Source: an uncultured Pseudomonadota bacterium
GTDB taxonomy: Bacteria > Pseudomonadota > Gammaproteobacteria > Steroidobacterales > Steroidobacteraceae
Direction: 5' to 3'
Length of the DNA: 37,550 bases
Assembly (NCBI GenBank): GCA_903908265.1
Contig: CAIVRI010000089.1
Coordinates: forward strand, 1-37,550
Positions within the stretch are counted from its first letter, which is position 1; the number at the start of each line of letters is the position of its first letter. This document shows positions 6,656 through 14,709 of the stretch, in pieces. Below the pieces are notes generated by a model, which saw only the letters and a list, made by a program, of their open reading frames with translations, was not told the DNA's origin and did not search any database. A program made the position numbers and the translations under genes.

Positions 6656-7174
6656 CTAACGTAGTCGGGTGCCTTGAATGGGCCCGTTGAACGATGTGCC
6701 GGCTGCTGTGGGGCCATTGGCAGGGATTAAACCAACCACCAGGGTAAACGTCCCTACTAAGTTTCCGCTTCGGTCGATCGTTCCTGCATATTCAAGGCGT
6801 GCCATGCCAGGATCGGTGACGGCCTGACTGACGCCTCCGACGAGTGCCTTTAGATTGAAGTCGATGATGTAGCCTTTAAATGCATGCGCGCCGTTACGGC
6901 GCTCCTCGCACTCGGTCACGATGCCAGCCGCATCGGAGAATGGCGGGAAAGCGCCATTATTCCCGTCTTGGTGCGAATCAGTGTAGTGCATGAGCGCGTC
7001 ACTGGTGATCATGAGCATCCCCGCCGAGCCACTGGGGCCGACGCCCGAAGTATCCGTGAGATACGCACCTTTGATGGCGCCGAGGCAAGCGGGCTCAATT
7101 CGGGCATAGGCGTCGCCGACGAATAAAGCCGCAGCGAGAGACACGGTCAGGTGCACAGTCGAGGCGCGTTTCAT
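6656..7174 (-). CDS. Small secreted protein of unknown function
   Basis: A 172-residue product. The start at ATG 7174 is supported by AGGA about 8 nt upstream and by the signal peptide that follows (MKRASTVHLTVSLAAALFVG, then DAYA, with cleavage about residue 24). The mature part has two cysteines (PACLGAIKGAY and TECEERR), which could form a disulfide, and glycine-rich strands near the C-terminus (YAGTIDRSGNLVGTFTLV). That pattern suggests a small beta-barrel or lipocalin-like exported protein. I recognise no family. It lies between the integrase relic and the S9 peptidase, with no operon partner. Confidence 0.65.
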   Translation of the reverse strand: MKRASTVHLTVSLAAALFVGDAYARIEPACLGAIKGAYLTDTSGVGPSGSAGMLMITSDALMHYTDSHQDGNNGAFPPFSDAAGIVTECEERRNGAHAFKGYIIDFNLKALVGGVSQAVTDPGMARLEYAGTIDRSGNLVGTFTLVVGLIPANGPTAAGTSFNGPIQGTRLR

Positions 7175-7942
7175 AATGATTCCTGAAGCTAAGCAAAATA
7201 GCCGCTCTACGCAGCTGAGATGAATCATCGCAGCCACTGAACGCTAACCCAAGAGCCACTGCAAGCGCTACCTCCCTACACGCGTCAAGAGCGCTGGCAT
7301 CGGTATTGTTCTGGGGGATGCCTACGACGCGTCCACGTGAATGATTCAGCGACCTAGAAGCGAGCCCCTGACAGCGCGCTACGGCAGCTCCACGCGGGCT
7401 GTCCGGTGACCTCGAGCAAGACGGGCGTTGCAGGTCCAATGCGGTCACGCCCGATGGACGACTACGGCGGACGACAGTTCAGCCGTGGGGGACGGCTTCT
7501 GCGGGCATCTAGGGCAATTGCCGGATGCGCAACGGTTGACCCGGCGCCGTAGCCCGCGCGGGCACAGTGCCGAGCGGATATAGACACTCGCGTGGATTGG
7601 CGCCTGCTCTTGCGCTGGCCGGAACGCGATGTAAGTTCAGGCCCAATCGTATAGGCGCTATCGCGACTGCGTGCGGGCGTTACGCAGACCACGACTGCCT
7701 CGGTGGCCACCCCATGGTCTCGAATTACCCACTGCCACTGGCGCCGACGGCGCTGTAGATAAACGCGGGGCAATAGCCCGTGTCTCACCACAAAAACCAA
7801 TAGCAGGCTCAGTGGCATACGGGTTCCCCAAAGCAATCTACATGGCAACTGACGTCCGGGTGCGCGGCAGCGTTTATGCCAAGAACAAGCTCCAGCGATC
7901 GCGCCTGGGAGAGTAAGTCTCGGTCACGGGTCTGTATTCGCG
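7175..7942. other. Gene-poor gap of about 770 bp
   Basis: No open frame here has a plausible start with ribosome site and family resemblance. The longest frames (minus 7462-7848, plus 7671-7916) are Arg/Pro/Ala-rich and look like chance frames in GC-rich DNA. It may be decayed accessory DNA adjoining the integration hotspot. Confidence 0.4.
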
Positions 7943-10120
7943 CTAGTGCGTCGTCGTCGATGGGATTGCCAATGCGCCCTGCTCGAGTTCGCTCGTGCCG
8001 TACAGCGCCGAATCGGTTGGAAATGGCTCGTTCCACAGGTAATGGTTGAACCAGTCTAGATTGGCCTGCAGTAGGGCCAGCGCAGACTTTGGCTTGTTGA
8101 TGCCATGCCCAAAGCCGGTATAGAGGATCAGTCGTGTGTCGACGTTCTGATCCCGAAGGCCCCGATACAGTTCGAAGGCATCGGAAACCGGTACGCGATG
8201 ATCCTCGCTACCGTGCTGGATCAGCGTGGGTGTGCGTGCCTGGCGAATCGTGGTGATTGGTGAGGTCTTGGCATAGATCGCAGGGTCATTCCAAGGGGTC
8301 GCATGCAGGTACTGGCGCGTGAAAGGCGTAATGTCAGTGCTGACGTAGTACGTGCTCCAGTCGCTGATGCCGGCGCCGACCGAGATTGCGCGGAAGCGGT
8401 CGGTATGCGTTGTCAGAAACGCCGAGATGTAACCGCCCTCCGACCAACCCATTGCCGCGAGTCGATCCGGGTCCGCAATGCCGCGTGTGATCATCGCGTC
8501 GACGCCGCTCATGACGTCCCACATATCGCCAACTCCTAGGTTGCGCACGTTCAGTGCGCGAAATGCGGCGCCATAGCCGGCACTGCCCCGATAATTCGGT
8601 TCCAGTACTAGCGCGCCCTTCGCGAGGAAGGCCTGCACGGGATAGGCGTAGTCTGGTGGCAGCAGGCTCGGCTGTGACGTGCCCGTCGGTCCGCCGTGGA
8701 TATGGACCAGTAGCGGGTAGCGGCGCGCTGGGTCGTAATCGGCAGGTTTGTGCAGCACACCATCGATCACGGTGCCATCTTGGCTTCTCCAGGACACGAC
8801 TTCGACCGTCCCGAGCGTCCAGCCGCGCACCTGCGCCGTGAGGTCTGTGAGTGCCTTTGGAGCAAAGTTGGTGGTTGGGGAGACATAAAGTTCGGCCGTG
8901 TGCGTGGGATCCGCGGCGATGAATGCGACAGCGCTGCCGTCGGGCGTCACCGACGCCTCATCGATGATCCAGTGGTCGCCCGTCGTGATGCGCTCGATCC
9001 GACCCGTGGCCGGATCGAGGCGGTACACGAATGCGGCCGTCTTCTGCGTGGCGCCGAAATAGATCCCGCCCGCTACCCACCGGATCGCCTGCGGGCTCTC
9101 GTCGAAGCTTGCCGTAAGGTCGCGCACGTCGCGCGCCGAGGTTGCCACATGGGTCCGTACAGTCGGCAGGTCCACGACGCCTATATGCGCGTTCGCATAA
9201 TAGGCGTATGGCTGCCCGAGGCTCGTGACGAAGGCCAGTTGGCTGCCGTCGGGCGAGAACATGGGCGCGTTGTCGGGGCCTGGTAACGCGACAATCTTGG
9301 TCACGGCATTGCCGTGACCAAGGTCGAGCAGGTAAATGTCCTCCTCGTCCGCGAAGGCCAGTAGTGGACTGCGGGTGGCACTGAACGCAATCTGCGTCGC
9401 ATCGGGGGAGATGGCAAAGCTATTGACGCTGAGGGTTGGGTCGGCCGTGAGCGGCATCGCGGTGAGCGGACGGGCCAAGCGGGTTGCGGCGGCGACGTCC
9501 ACTGCCCACAGTGCCTTCTGGTCGTAGTCCTTCTCGACGACCGTATAGGCGCTGTAGCGCTTGGTGCGAGCCTTGCTGGCCTTGCTGTTGGGTGCGGTCG
9601 CTGTGAACACGATCGACCGCCCGTCTTGCGCCCAGTGCAGCTCCTCGACATCGGTCGGCGACTGCGTCAGTTGCCACGCTTCACCGCCGCGCGATGACAG
9701 CAACCAGACCTGCTTGGCAGCAGGCTCCGATTCCTCTTTAGTATCGCCGTTCGTGTCGGCCGTAGTCACCGGCTCGACCGCAGTTTTTTCGCGCTCCGTA
9801 ACGAAGGCAAGCCAGTGTCCGTCGGGCGACCACTCGGCGATCCCGGCTGACTTTTTGCCACGAGTGAGTTGGACGCTCGTGCCGCTGGCCACGTCGGCAA
9901 GCCAAAGCTGCCAGACGAACTCGTTTTGTTTCCAGTCGGTCTCACTGCGGAGGTAGGCGACGCGCGATCCATCTGGAGAAATCGCCGGCGCGCGGATGTC
10001 CGTGCGGCTTAGGCTCTCCTCCAGCGTTGCGACGTGCGTGGGGCCACCCGCTTGCGCAAGGGGTCCAGCCAGCAAGGTGCACAAGGCCAGGCACGACGGC
10101 CACATCGCTCTATGACCCAT
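7943..10120 (-). CDS. Secreted S9-family serine peptidase (DPP/acylaminoacyl type)
   Basis: A 725-residue prolyl-oligopeptidase-family enzyme. A signal peptide (about 1-25, ending PLAQA) is followed by a TolB/WD40-like beta-propeller, with repeated SPDG(S/H) motifs such as ISPDGSRVAYLRSE and WSPDGHWLAFVTE. A C-terminal alpha/beta-hydrolase domain follows. The catalytic triad is readable: Ser560 in GWSEGGY, Asp640 in GSEDHRVP and His672 in GFGHGI. The propeller restricts access to short peptides. ATG 10120 has GGAG 8 nt upstream. It is monocistronic in this window. Like the M20, M28 and amidohydrolase enzymes nearby, it suggests a periplasmic peptide-degrading lifestyle. Exact specificity (dipeptidyl or acyl-aminoacyl) cannot be read. 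Confidence 0.93.
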   Translation of the reverse strand: MGHRAMWPSCLALCTLLAGPLAQAGGPTHVATLEESLSRTDIRAPAISPDGSRVAYLRSETDWKQNEFVWQLWLADVASGTSVQLTRGKKSAGIAEWSPDGHWLAFVTEREKTAVEPVTTADTNGDTKEESEPAAKQVWLLSSRGGEAWQLTQSPTDVEELHWAQDGRSIVFTATAPNSKASKARTKRYSAYTVVEKDYDQKALWAVDVAAATRLARPLTAMPLTADPTLSVNSFAISPDATQIAFSATRSPLLAFADEEDIYLLDLGHGNAVTKIVALPGPDNAPMFSPDGSQLAFVTSLGQPYAYYANAHIGVVDLPTVRTHVATSARDVRDLTASFDESPQAIRWVAGGIYFGATQKTAAFVYRLDPATGRIERITTGDHWIIDEASVTPDGSAVAFIAADPTHTAELYVSPTTNFAPKALTDLTAQVRGWTLGTVEVVSWRSQDGTVIDGVLHKPADYDPARRYPLLVHIHGGPTGTSQPSLLPPDYAYPVQAFLAKGALVLEPNYRGSAGYGAAFRALNVRNLGVGDMWDVMSGVDAMITRGIADPDRLAAMGWSEGGYISAFLTTHTDRFRAISVGAGISDWSTYYVSTDITPFTRQYLHATPWNDPAIYAKTSPITTIRQARTPTLIQHGSEDHRVPVSDAFELYRGLRDQNVDTRLILYTGFGHGINKPKSALALLQANLDWFNHYLWNEPFPTDSALYGTSELEQGALAIPSTTTH

Positions 10121-10612
10121 GAGTTGACTCCGCTTTTTGCGCCAGACAAAGGCCAGTCGCGATTGACGGGCCTCGCTGCCAACGACAATGCCCTATGTTA
10201 ACCAGAAGATCCCGCGCTTGTGGTGCTGCCGGTCGACTATTTCTGAGGGGTGCTAGTGCCGATAGCGGACCCAAACAGAAATCGCAATGCTTGACGCCGT
10301 TGCTATGTGGCGATGCGCCGATGTATCTGCGTGTTGAAGAACACGCCCAGATCCCGTTTCTTGGTCCCGCGCACGATGCGTCGGCAGCCCAGCTCGGTCG
10401 ACGATCATTGGTGCTGCCCCGAGCAGGGGGTCAAGCCAGCGTAGGGCGGCGTGGGCAGCGAGGCTGGAAGACGCGCAGCCTGCACCGCGGCGCAACTGGC
10501 GCGCCACCTGCGCGTCAGTTGGCGATGCGGACGGTACGCGTTTGCTGCGGCCTATTTAAAAAAGACTTTTGAGAAAAAAAGGGAACAGCTCCGTCATCGA
10601 CACATTCTTCGA
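10121..10612. other. Intergenic stretch without a supported gene
   Basis: It contains the upstream region of the S9 gene. An A-rich run lies at about 10559-10582 (minus strand CCCTTTTTTT) just past the rquA stop; it may aid rquA termination but lacks a strong stem. Frames at 10195-10572 (plus) and 10253-10507 (minus) show no convincing family. A faint resemblance to IS110-type fragments was considered and rejected. Confidence 0.4.
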
Positions 10613-11314
10613 TCAGGGTTGCTTGGTGATGACTACCATTTGATACAGGCCGGCGAAGAAAAGGCGCTTTTCTAATAGATACATGGCGTCTTTTGGTAGA
10701 AGACTCTCAATGGAAATATCGACCAAGGATTGTGCATAAGGCTCTAGAAATTTGAATACCAGTGCCATGATCCACCGCAGTGGGTGCCATTTTGCGGGTC
10801 GATGATAGTCGGTCACTATCAGCTTGCCGCCTGGCTTAAGCGCGCCGATCAAATTTCTAAGGGCGGGCATGCGCAGCTCGTTTGGCATTTCATGCAAGAG
10901 AAAAAAACAACAGGCCGCATCGCATGAATCTCGATTAAAAGATCCGATAACTGGATGCGTCAGGTCTTCAAGATGGAAGGTGACGTTGGTCTGGCCTTGC
11001 AACTTTGCTCGGAGGTTTGCCAGTTGTATCGGCGCGACATCGATGACCTGCAGTGCGCCCAGTGCACCGATCCGCGTTAATATATTTTTTGAGAAATCGC
11101 CGTAGACGCACGCCGCTTGGAGAACGCGGGTGTTTGGTTGGAGACGATTGACGACCGCGCCAATTAATTGTCTGGACTGGCCCCACAAGATGAGATTGAC
11201 CACAAAATTATGGTCAAGAAGTCGGATGGATCTCGGTCGTAAATAAGCCCAACTGTAGGTATTAACCAAGTACCGAGGCAGGCGATGGGGCCGGTCGGGC
11301 TCAGCGGAATGCAT
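10613..11314 (-). CDS. rquA: Rhodoquinone biosynthesis protein RquA
   Basis: RquA converts ubiquinone to the low-potential aminoquinone rhodoquinone, which lets fumarate reductase (complex II in reverse) work under low oxygen. It descends from SAM-dependent methyltransferases but uses SAM differently. The 233-residue product carries features I recognise from RquA: YLVNTYSWAYLRPRSIRLLD (residues 15-34), VVNLILWG, the altered motif I VLQAACVYGDFS (64-75) instead of the usual ExGxGxG, VIDVAPIQLANLRAKL, FFLLHEMPNELRM, and PGGKLIVTDYHRPAKWHPLR (161-180). The ATG at 11314 has GGAGTAGGA just upstream. It stands alone, with no quinone genes beside it. Confusion with UbiE/COQ5 is unlikely given these motifs. 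Confidence 0.87.
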   Translation of the reverse strand: MHSAEPDRPHRLPRYLVNTYSWAYLRPRSIRLLDHNFVVNLILWGQSRQLIGAVVNRLQPNTRVLQAACVYGDFSKNILTRIGALGALQVIDVAPIQLANLRAKLQGQTNVTFHLEDLTHPVIGSFNRDSCDAACCFFLLHEMPNELRMPALRNLIGALKPGGKLIVTDYHRPAKWHPLRWIMALVFKFLEPYAQSLVDISIESLLPKDAMYLLEKRLFFAGLYQMVVITKQP

Positions 11315-11928
11315 GGTTCTATCCTACTCCTTAAAGACTAGTCACATCCCGACTGCTGCAGGATAGTGACTTCGCTGTGCCGTTGCGCAGGTCGATCCTA
11401 ATGCCGGTGTTCACGACTTCGTATTTTTTTGTACACCAATGGTAGACACAGCCTAACCCGCTAGCACTGCGCTGCGGTCGCGGACGTGCGCTCATTGGGT
11501 GCGATGGGAGTCGATGGAGATCTTCTGATTACTGTGATGTCTTAGATTCGGGGCGTAGGCGTATGGTATGTGCGGCGCAGTGAGCGCTTTCGCTGAATTC
11601 TGGCGGCTCCAAAAACGCCCGCATTGGTCACTTTGGGGGCTGACAGCGTCTGAGCTGTCGTAACCGCGCGCCCTGTTCTTACGCTCCGGAATGGTCATGG
11701 CGTTTGGATAAGTGTGGGTATGGAGCGATTAAGAGTATTTATATCAATGAGATAGCGTCTATTCGGTGTGCTCTGCGCCGCCTGTGGCTGTGTGGAATAG
11801 TCCCCGAGCGACTGCCTGCGGGCTGCTGCGATCATCACTCCCACGCGCCTCTAGGCCACCACGCATGTTGCGCACAGAACCGGTAGCATCAGCCATGGAT
11901 TACTAGTGCAGACAGGACCATAGTCATT
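11315..11928. other. Intergenic stretch of about 610 bp
   Basis: It lies between divergently transcribed rquA and the permease, so it must hold both promoters. I cannot name boxes with confidence. The AT-rich part near 11421-11432 (GTATTTTTTTGT) is the most promoter-like. No open frame resembles a known family, and no known riboswitch fold was recognised. Confidence 0.35.
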
Positions 11929-13476
11929 ATGCGTAAAGAGTCGACTGGCAAATCAGATTGCGGGATGGAGCACTTCGGTTATCGAGAAACGCTCGACCGG
12001 AGTATCGGCGCTTTCGGCAGTTTCGCCGCGGGTGTTAGTTATATCTCGATTCTGACCGGGACTTTCCAGTTGTTCTATTTCGGTTTCGGCACAGCGGGGC
12101 CTGCGTACCTCTGGTCCTGGCCGTTGGTACTTGTGGGCCAACTCGCTGTCGCTTTGTGCTTCATGGAGCTGGCTGCCAAATACCCTATCGCAGGCTCAGT
12201 TTACAATTGGTCTAAGTTGCTCGGTAGCCCTGTAGTCGGCTGGTCTTCAGGTTGGTTGATGCTCACGGCATCAATCGTTAGCTTGTCTGCGGTCGTATTG
12301 GCGCTGCAGCTGAATCTGCCGAGGCTATGGCGTGGATTTCAGATCATCGGGGACGGTAGCGGGCAATATGATTTCGCTGAGAACGCCGTGATTCTCGGTA
12401 CCGTCCTCATTTGTATAACTACCCTCATTAATGCACTGGGGGTGCGATTGATGGCGATCATCAACAGCGCTGGTGTTTTCATTGAGCTTATTGCGGCTTG
12501 TTTAATTGCGCTGATTCTCGCGTTGCATACGACGCGGGGTCCTGAGGTCTTTTTTTCTACCCATGGTGTTGGCGTGGGCAGGGACGGTGGGTATCTCGGG
12601 GCGTTCCTGATGGCATCACTGGCGTCCGGTTATGTCATGTACGGGTTTGATACCGCCAGTTCCCTGGGCGAAGAAACCTTAGAGCCTAGGCGCACCGCAC
12701 CTCGCGCCATCCTGCGCGCCATTCTGGCGTCGTTTGTGATTGGTGGCTCTATTCTCGTGTTCGCGGTGCTGTCGGTGCCAAATCTGGATGACCCGAAGAT
12801 CGCTAGTAGCGACGGCGGGTTGCAGTACATCGTCGAGCAGGTCATGTGGGGACCGCTCGCCAAAGTGTTCTTAGGTTGTATTGTCATCGCGGTTTCGGTG
12901 TGCGCGTTGGCGGTGCATACCGCAGCCATTCGGCTGGCGTTCGCAATGGCAAGGGATAATGCCTTGCCATTTGGTGAGCGAATCGCCCGTGTGAATGCCA
13001 AGACCCAGACCCCGATTGTTCCGGCGGTTACTATTGGCATCATCGCCGCCCTGATTCTCGTCATCAACGTGGGTCAACCGAAGATATTCACCGTGCTGAC
13101 CTCGATCGCTGTGATCATGATTTATTTGGCGTATCTGATGGTGACGATGCCGATGCTCACGCGGCGTCTGCAGGGACTGTGGCCGCCACCAGATCTTCCT
13201 GCCGACGGATACTTCTCGATGGGTCGGTGGGGATTGTTAGTCAATCTGCTCGCTGTGGTTTGGGGCTTGGCAATGGCGATCAATTTGGCATGGCCGCGCG
13301 AGTCGTTGTACGGGCTGCCTTGGTACAACACATGGGGTGCCTTTGTTTATATCGCCGTGATTCTCGGTACCGGATTGCTCTGGTATGCCCTCAAGGGGCG
13401 GCATCACATTGGAACGCTGGCGGACCATGCAATGACCGAGCAGCCGCACGTTCAGTCGCTGGGGCGTCCGGACTAA
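11929..13476 (+). CDS. APC-superfamily amino acid/polyamine permease
   Basis: A 515-residue inner-membrane transporter of the amino acid-polyamine-organocation superfamily, nearest in feel to the GABA/choline/amino-acid permease branch. About twelve hydrophobic segments are visible. The first conserved block, SIGAFGSFAAGVSYISILTG, and the following ELAAKYPIAGSVYNWSKLLG are hallmark APC sequences in TM1 and TM2-3. The loop FDTASSLGEETLEPRRTAPR (start of TM6/loop) is also typical. The first ATG (11929) has AGGA about 11 nt upstream; the internal ATG at 11965 (MEHFGYRETL) is an alternative start. No neighbouring gene fixes the substrate. The polyamine genes 13 kb away invite but do not prove a link. 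Confidence 0.85.
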   Translation: MRKESTGKSDCGMEHFGYRETLDRSIGAFGSFAAGVSYISILTGTFQLFYFGFGTAGPAYLWSWPLVLVGQLAVALCFMELAAKYPIAGSVYNWSKLLGSPVVGWSSGWLMLTASIVSLSAVVLALQLNLPRLWRGFQIIGDGSGQYDFAENAVILGTVLICITTLINALGVRLMAIINSAGVFIELIAACLIALILALHTTRGPEVFFSTHGVGVGRDGGYLGAFLMASLASGYVMYGFDTASSLGEETLEPRRTAPRAILRAILASFVIGGSILVFAVLSVPNLDDPKIASSDGGLQYIVEQVMWGPLAKVFLGCIVIAVSVCALAVHTAAIRLAFAMARDNALPFGERIARVNAKTQTPIVPAVTIGIIAALILVINVGQPKIFTVLTSIAVIMIYLAYLMVTMPMLTRRLQGLWPPPDLPADGYFSMGRWGLLVNLLAVVWGLAMAINLAWPRESLYGLPWYNTWGAFVYIAVILGTGLLWYALKGRHHIGTLADHAMTEQPHVQSLGRPD

Positions 13477-13650
13477 AAGTGACGTGGGGGCGGCGATTCC
13501 AAAGCCAATTATTGGCGCCGAATCCGGGCCGCATGAGACGTACATGTGCAGGGCTACTCGTACAAGCCGAGCAAAAATTGCCGAATCGCTCGCTACGCGC
13601 TAATTGGACTTTCCGTTGGCCTTGAATTTGCTACTGTGGTGGCCTATCAG

Positions 13651-13727
13651 GCGCCCGTAGCTCAGCTGGATAGAGTACTTGGCTTCGAACCAAGTGGTCG
13701 GCGGTTCGAATCCGTCCGGGCGCGCCA
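13651..13727 (+). tRNA. tRNA-Arg (anticodon TCG)
   Basis: A 77-nt cloverleaf. Acceptor GCGCCCG (13651-13657) pairs with CGGGCGC (13717-13723), followed by discriminator G and CCA. The anticodon stem ACTTGG/CCAAGT closes the loop CTTCGAA, anticodon TCG. It is very similar to the ACG isoacceptor at 2918. Unlike that one, I find no 3' duplicate or GCACACC doublet downstream, so this copy appears unoccupied. Confidence 0.97.
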
Positions 13728-14709
13728 ACTCCTTTGTGCCCATACCGGGGACATCAGTAATACCTTTGCGTCGGGTCGCATTGTTCCGCTCGCGGACGCC
13801 AGGGGCGAAGACCGTTCTCTTGCGTACGCGCTGCATGTAGCCCGAGTGTGGGCAGCGAATCAGAAACCGGGGGACTTGACGCACTCGCTCTGGTCGTTGC
13901 GTGCTGACGCCCGCTCGGGAGAGGCGCGTGGTGACGTCTCTGGTGACATGGTGTATCCGCTCAGGCTGTACGAACGATTGCGGGCGCCAGGCTTTATGGC
14001 GTGCACAACGAGTCTGGCGCTTTAGGACACTGGATCCGGCATGAACCGATCCCTAGCGCGCTACCTGCTGGAACGGCGTGATCGGTTGGATTCCACCTGG
14101 CGGGTCGATACCCGCAGGCGCCTGCGTTTTGTTCGTCGGACGTTCACGCAGGGGGAATGGGGTGTGCAGTTCTGCCACGCGCGAGAAGCGGACCATGAAC
14201 GTGGGGTGGAATAAATTTGACTTACAGTAGCGTGGTCGCTCTTTTTGCCAAAGCTACCGGCTCGCCACGCTGGGCGGCGCAGGCGCGCGCGGCGCTCACG
14301 TACACGCACTCTGCGATTGATGATCAGTGTCGTCCGGGGTGGTAGTTGAAGCGCTCTGCACCCGGCGGTGGGCAGGAGGATGCGCGCACCGATATCCTCC
14401 ACAACTACATGGACGCGATGGTAGCGTTTCCTGCGTGGGCAACCGCACACTCACTCGTCGATCGGCGATTACGGGGCGGCACGCGCTGGGAACGGATGCC
14501 TTGGTCCCTGCCTAGCTGAACCGACGGCGCAGTGCTTTGTGGCGCTTGATAAAGGGTTTGGGCCGATCCCGTAGTGGCGGCTCGCTGGAAAGATTGACGT
14601 CGATCGAGGACACAGACAGCATCGTTTATGGAGCGCTGGAATCGACGCCAAAATCGCTGCATGATTGAAATCTCTGGTAAAAATAATTTCAAATGAGAGT
14701 GCCGTTATC
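13728..14709. other. Gene-poor gap of about 980 bp
   Basis: No supported gene. A 57-codon frame at 14041-14214 (MNRSLARYLLERRDRLDSTW at its start, Arg-rich, GGAT about 8 nt upstream) is the only candidate small ORF, and I recognise no family. An open minus frame at 14061-14450 overlaps it and is very Arg-rich, probably chance. AT-rich DNA at 14680-14700 precedes the PQQ dehydrogenase and probably contains its promoter. Confidence 0.35.

Noticed and set aside
7462-7848. A 128-codon minus-strand frame
   Set aside because: Arg/Ser/Pro-rich composition, no ribosome site that I can see and no recognisable motif. It is typical of chance frames in GC-rich DNA.
10195-10572. Open frames in the gap before rquA, one with a faint IS110-like YAGLTP pattern on the minus strand
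   Set aside because: The similarity covers only a few residues, the next residues do not follow the family, and the frame is interrupted.
13651-14214. Second integration site at tRNA-Arg(TCG)
   Set aside because: No 3'-end duplicate, no GCACACC doublet at the expected distance and no integrase remnant were seen downstream.
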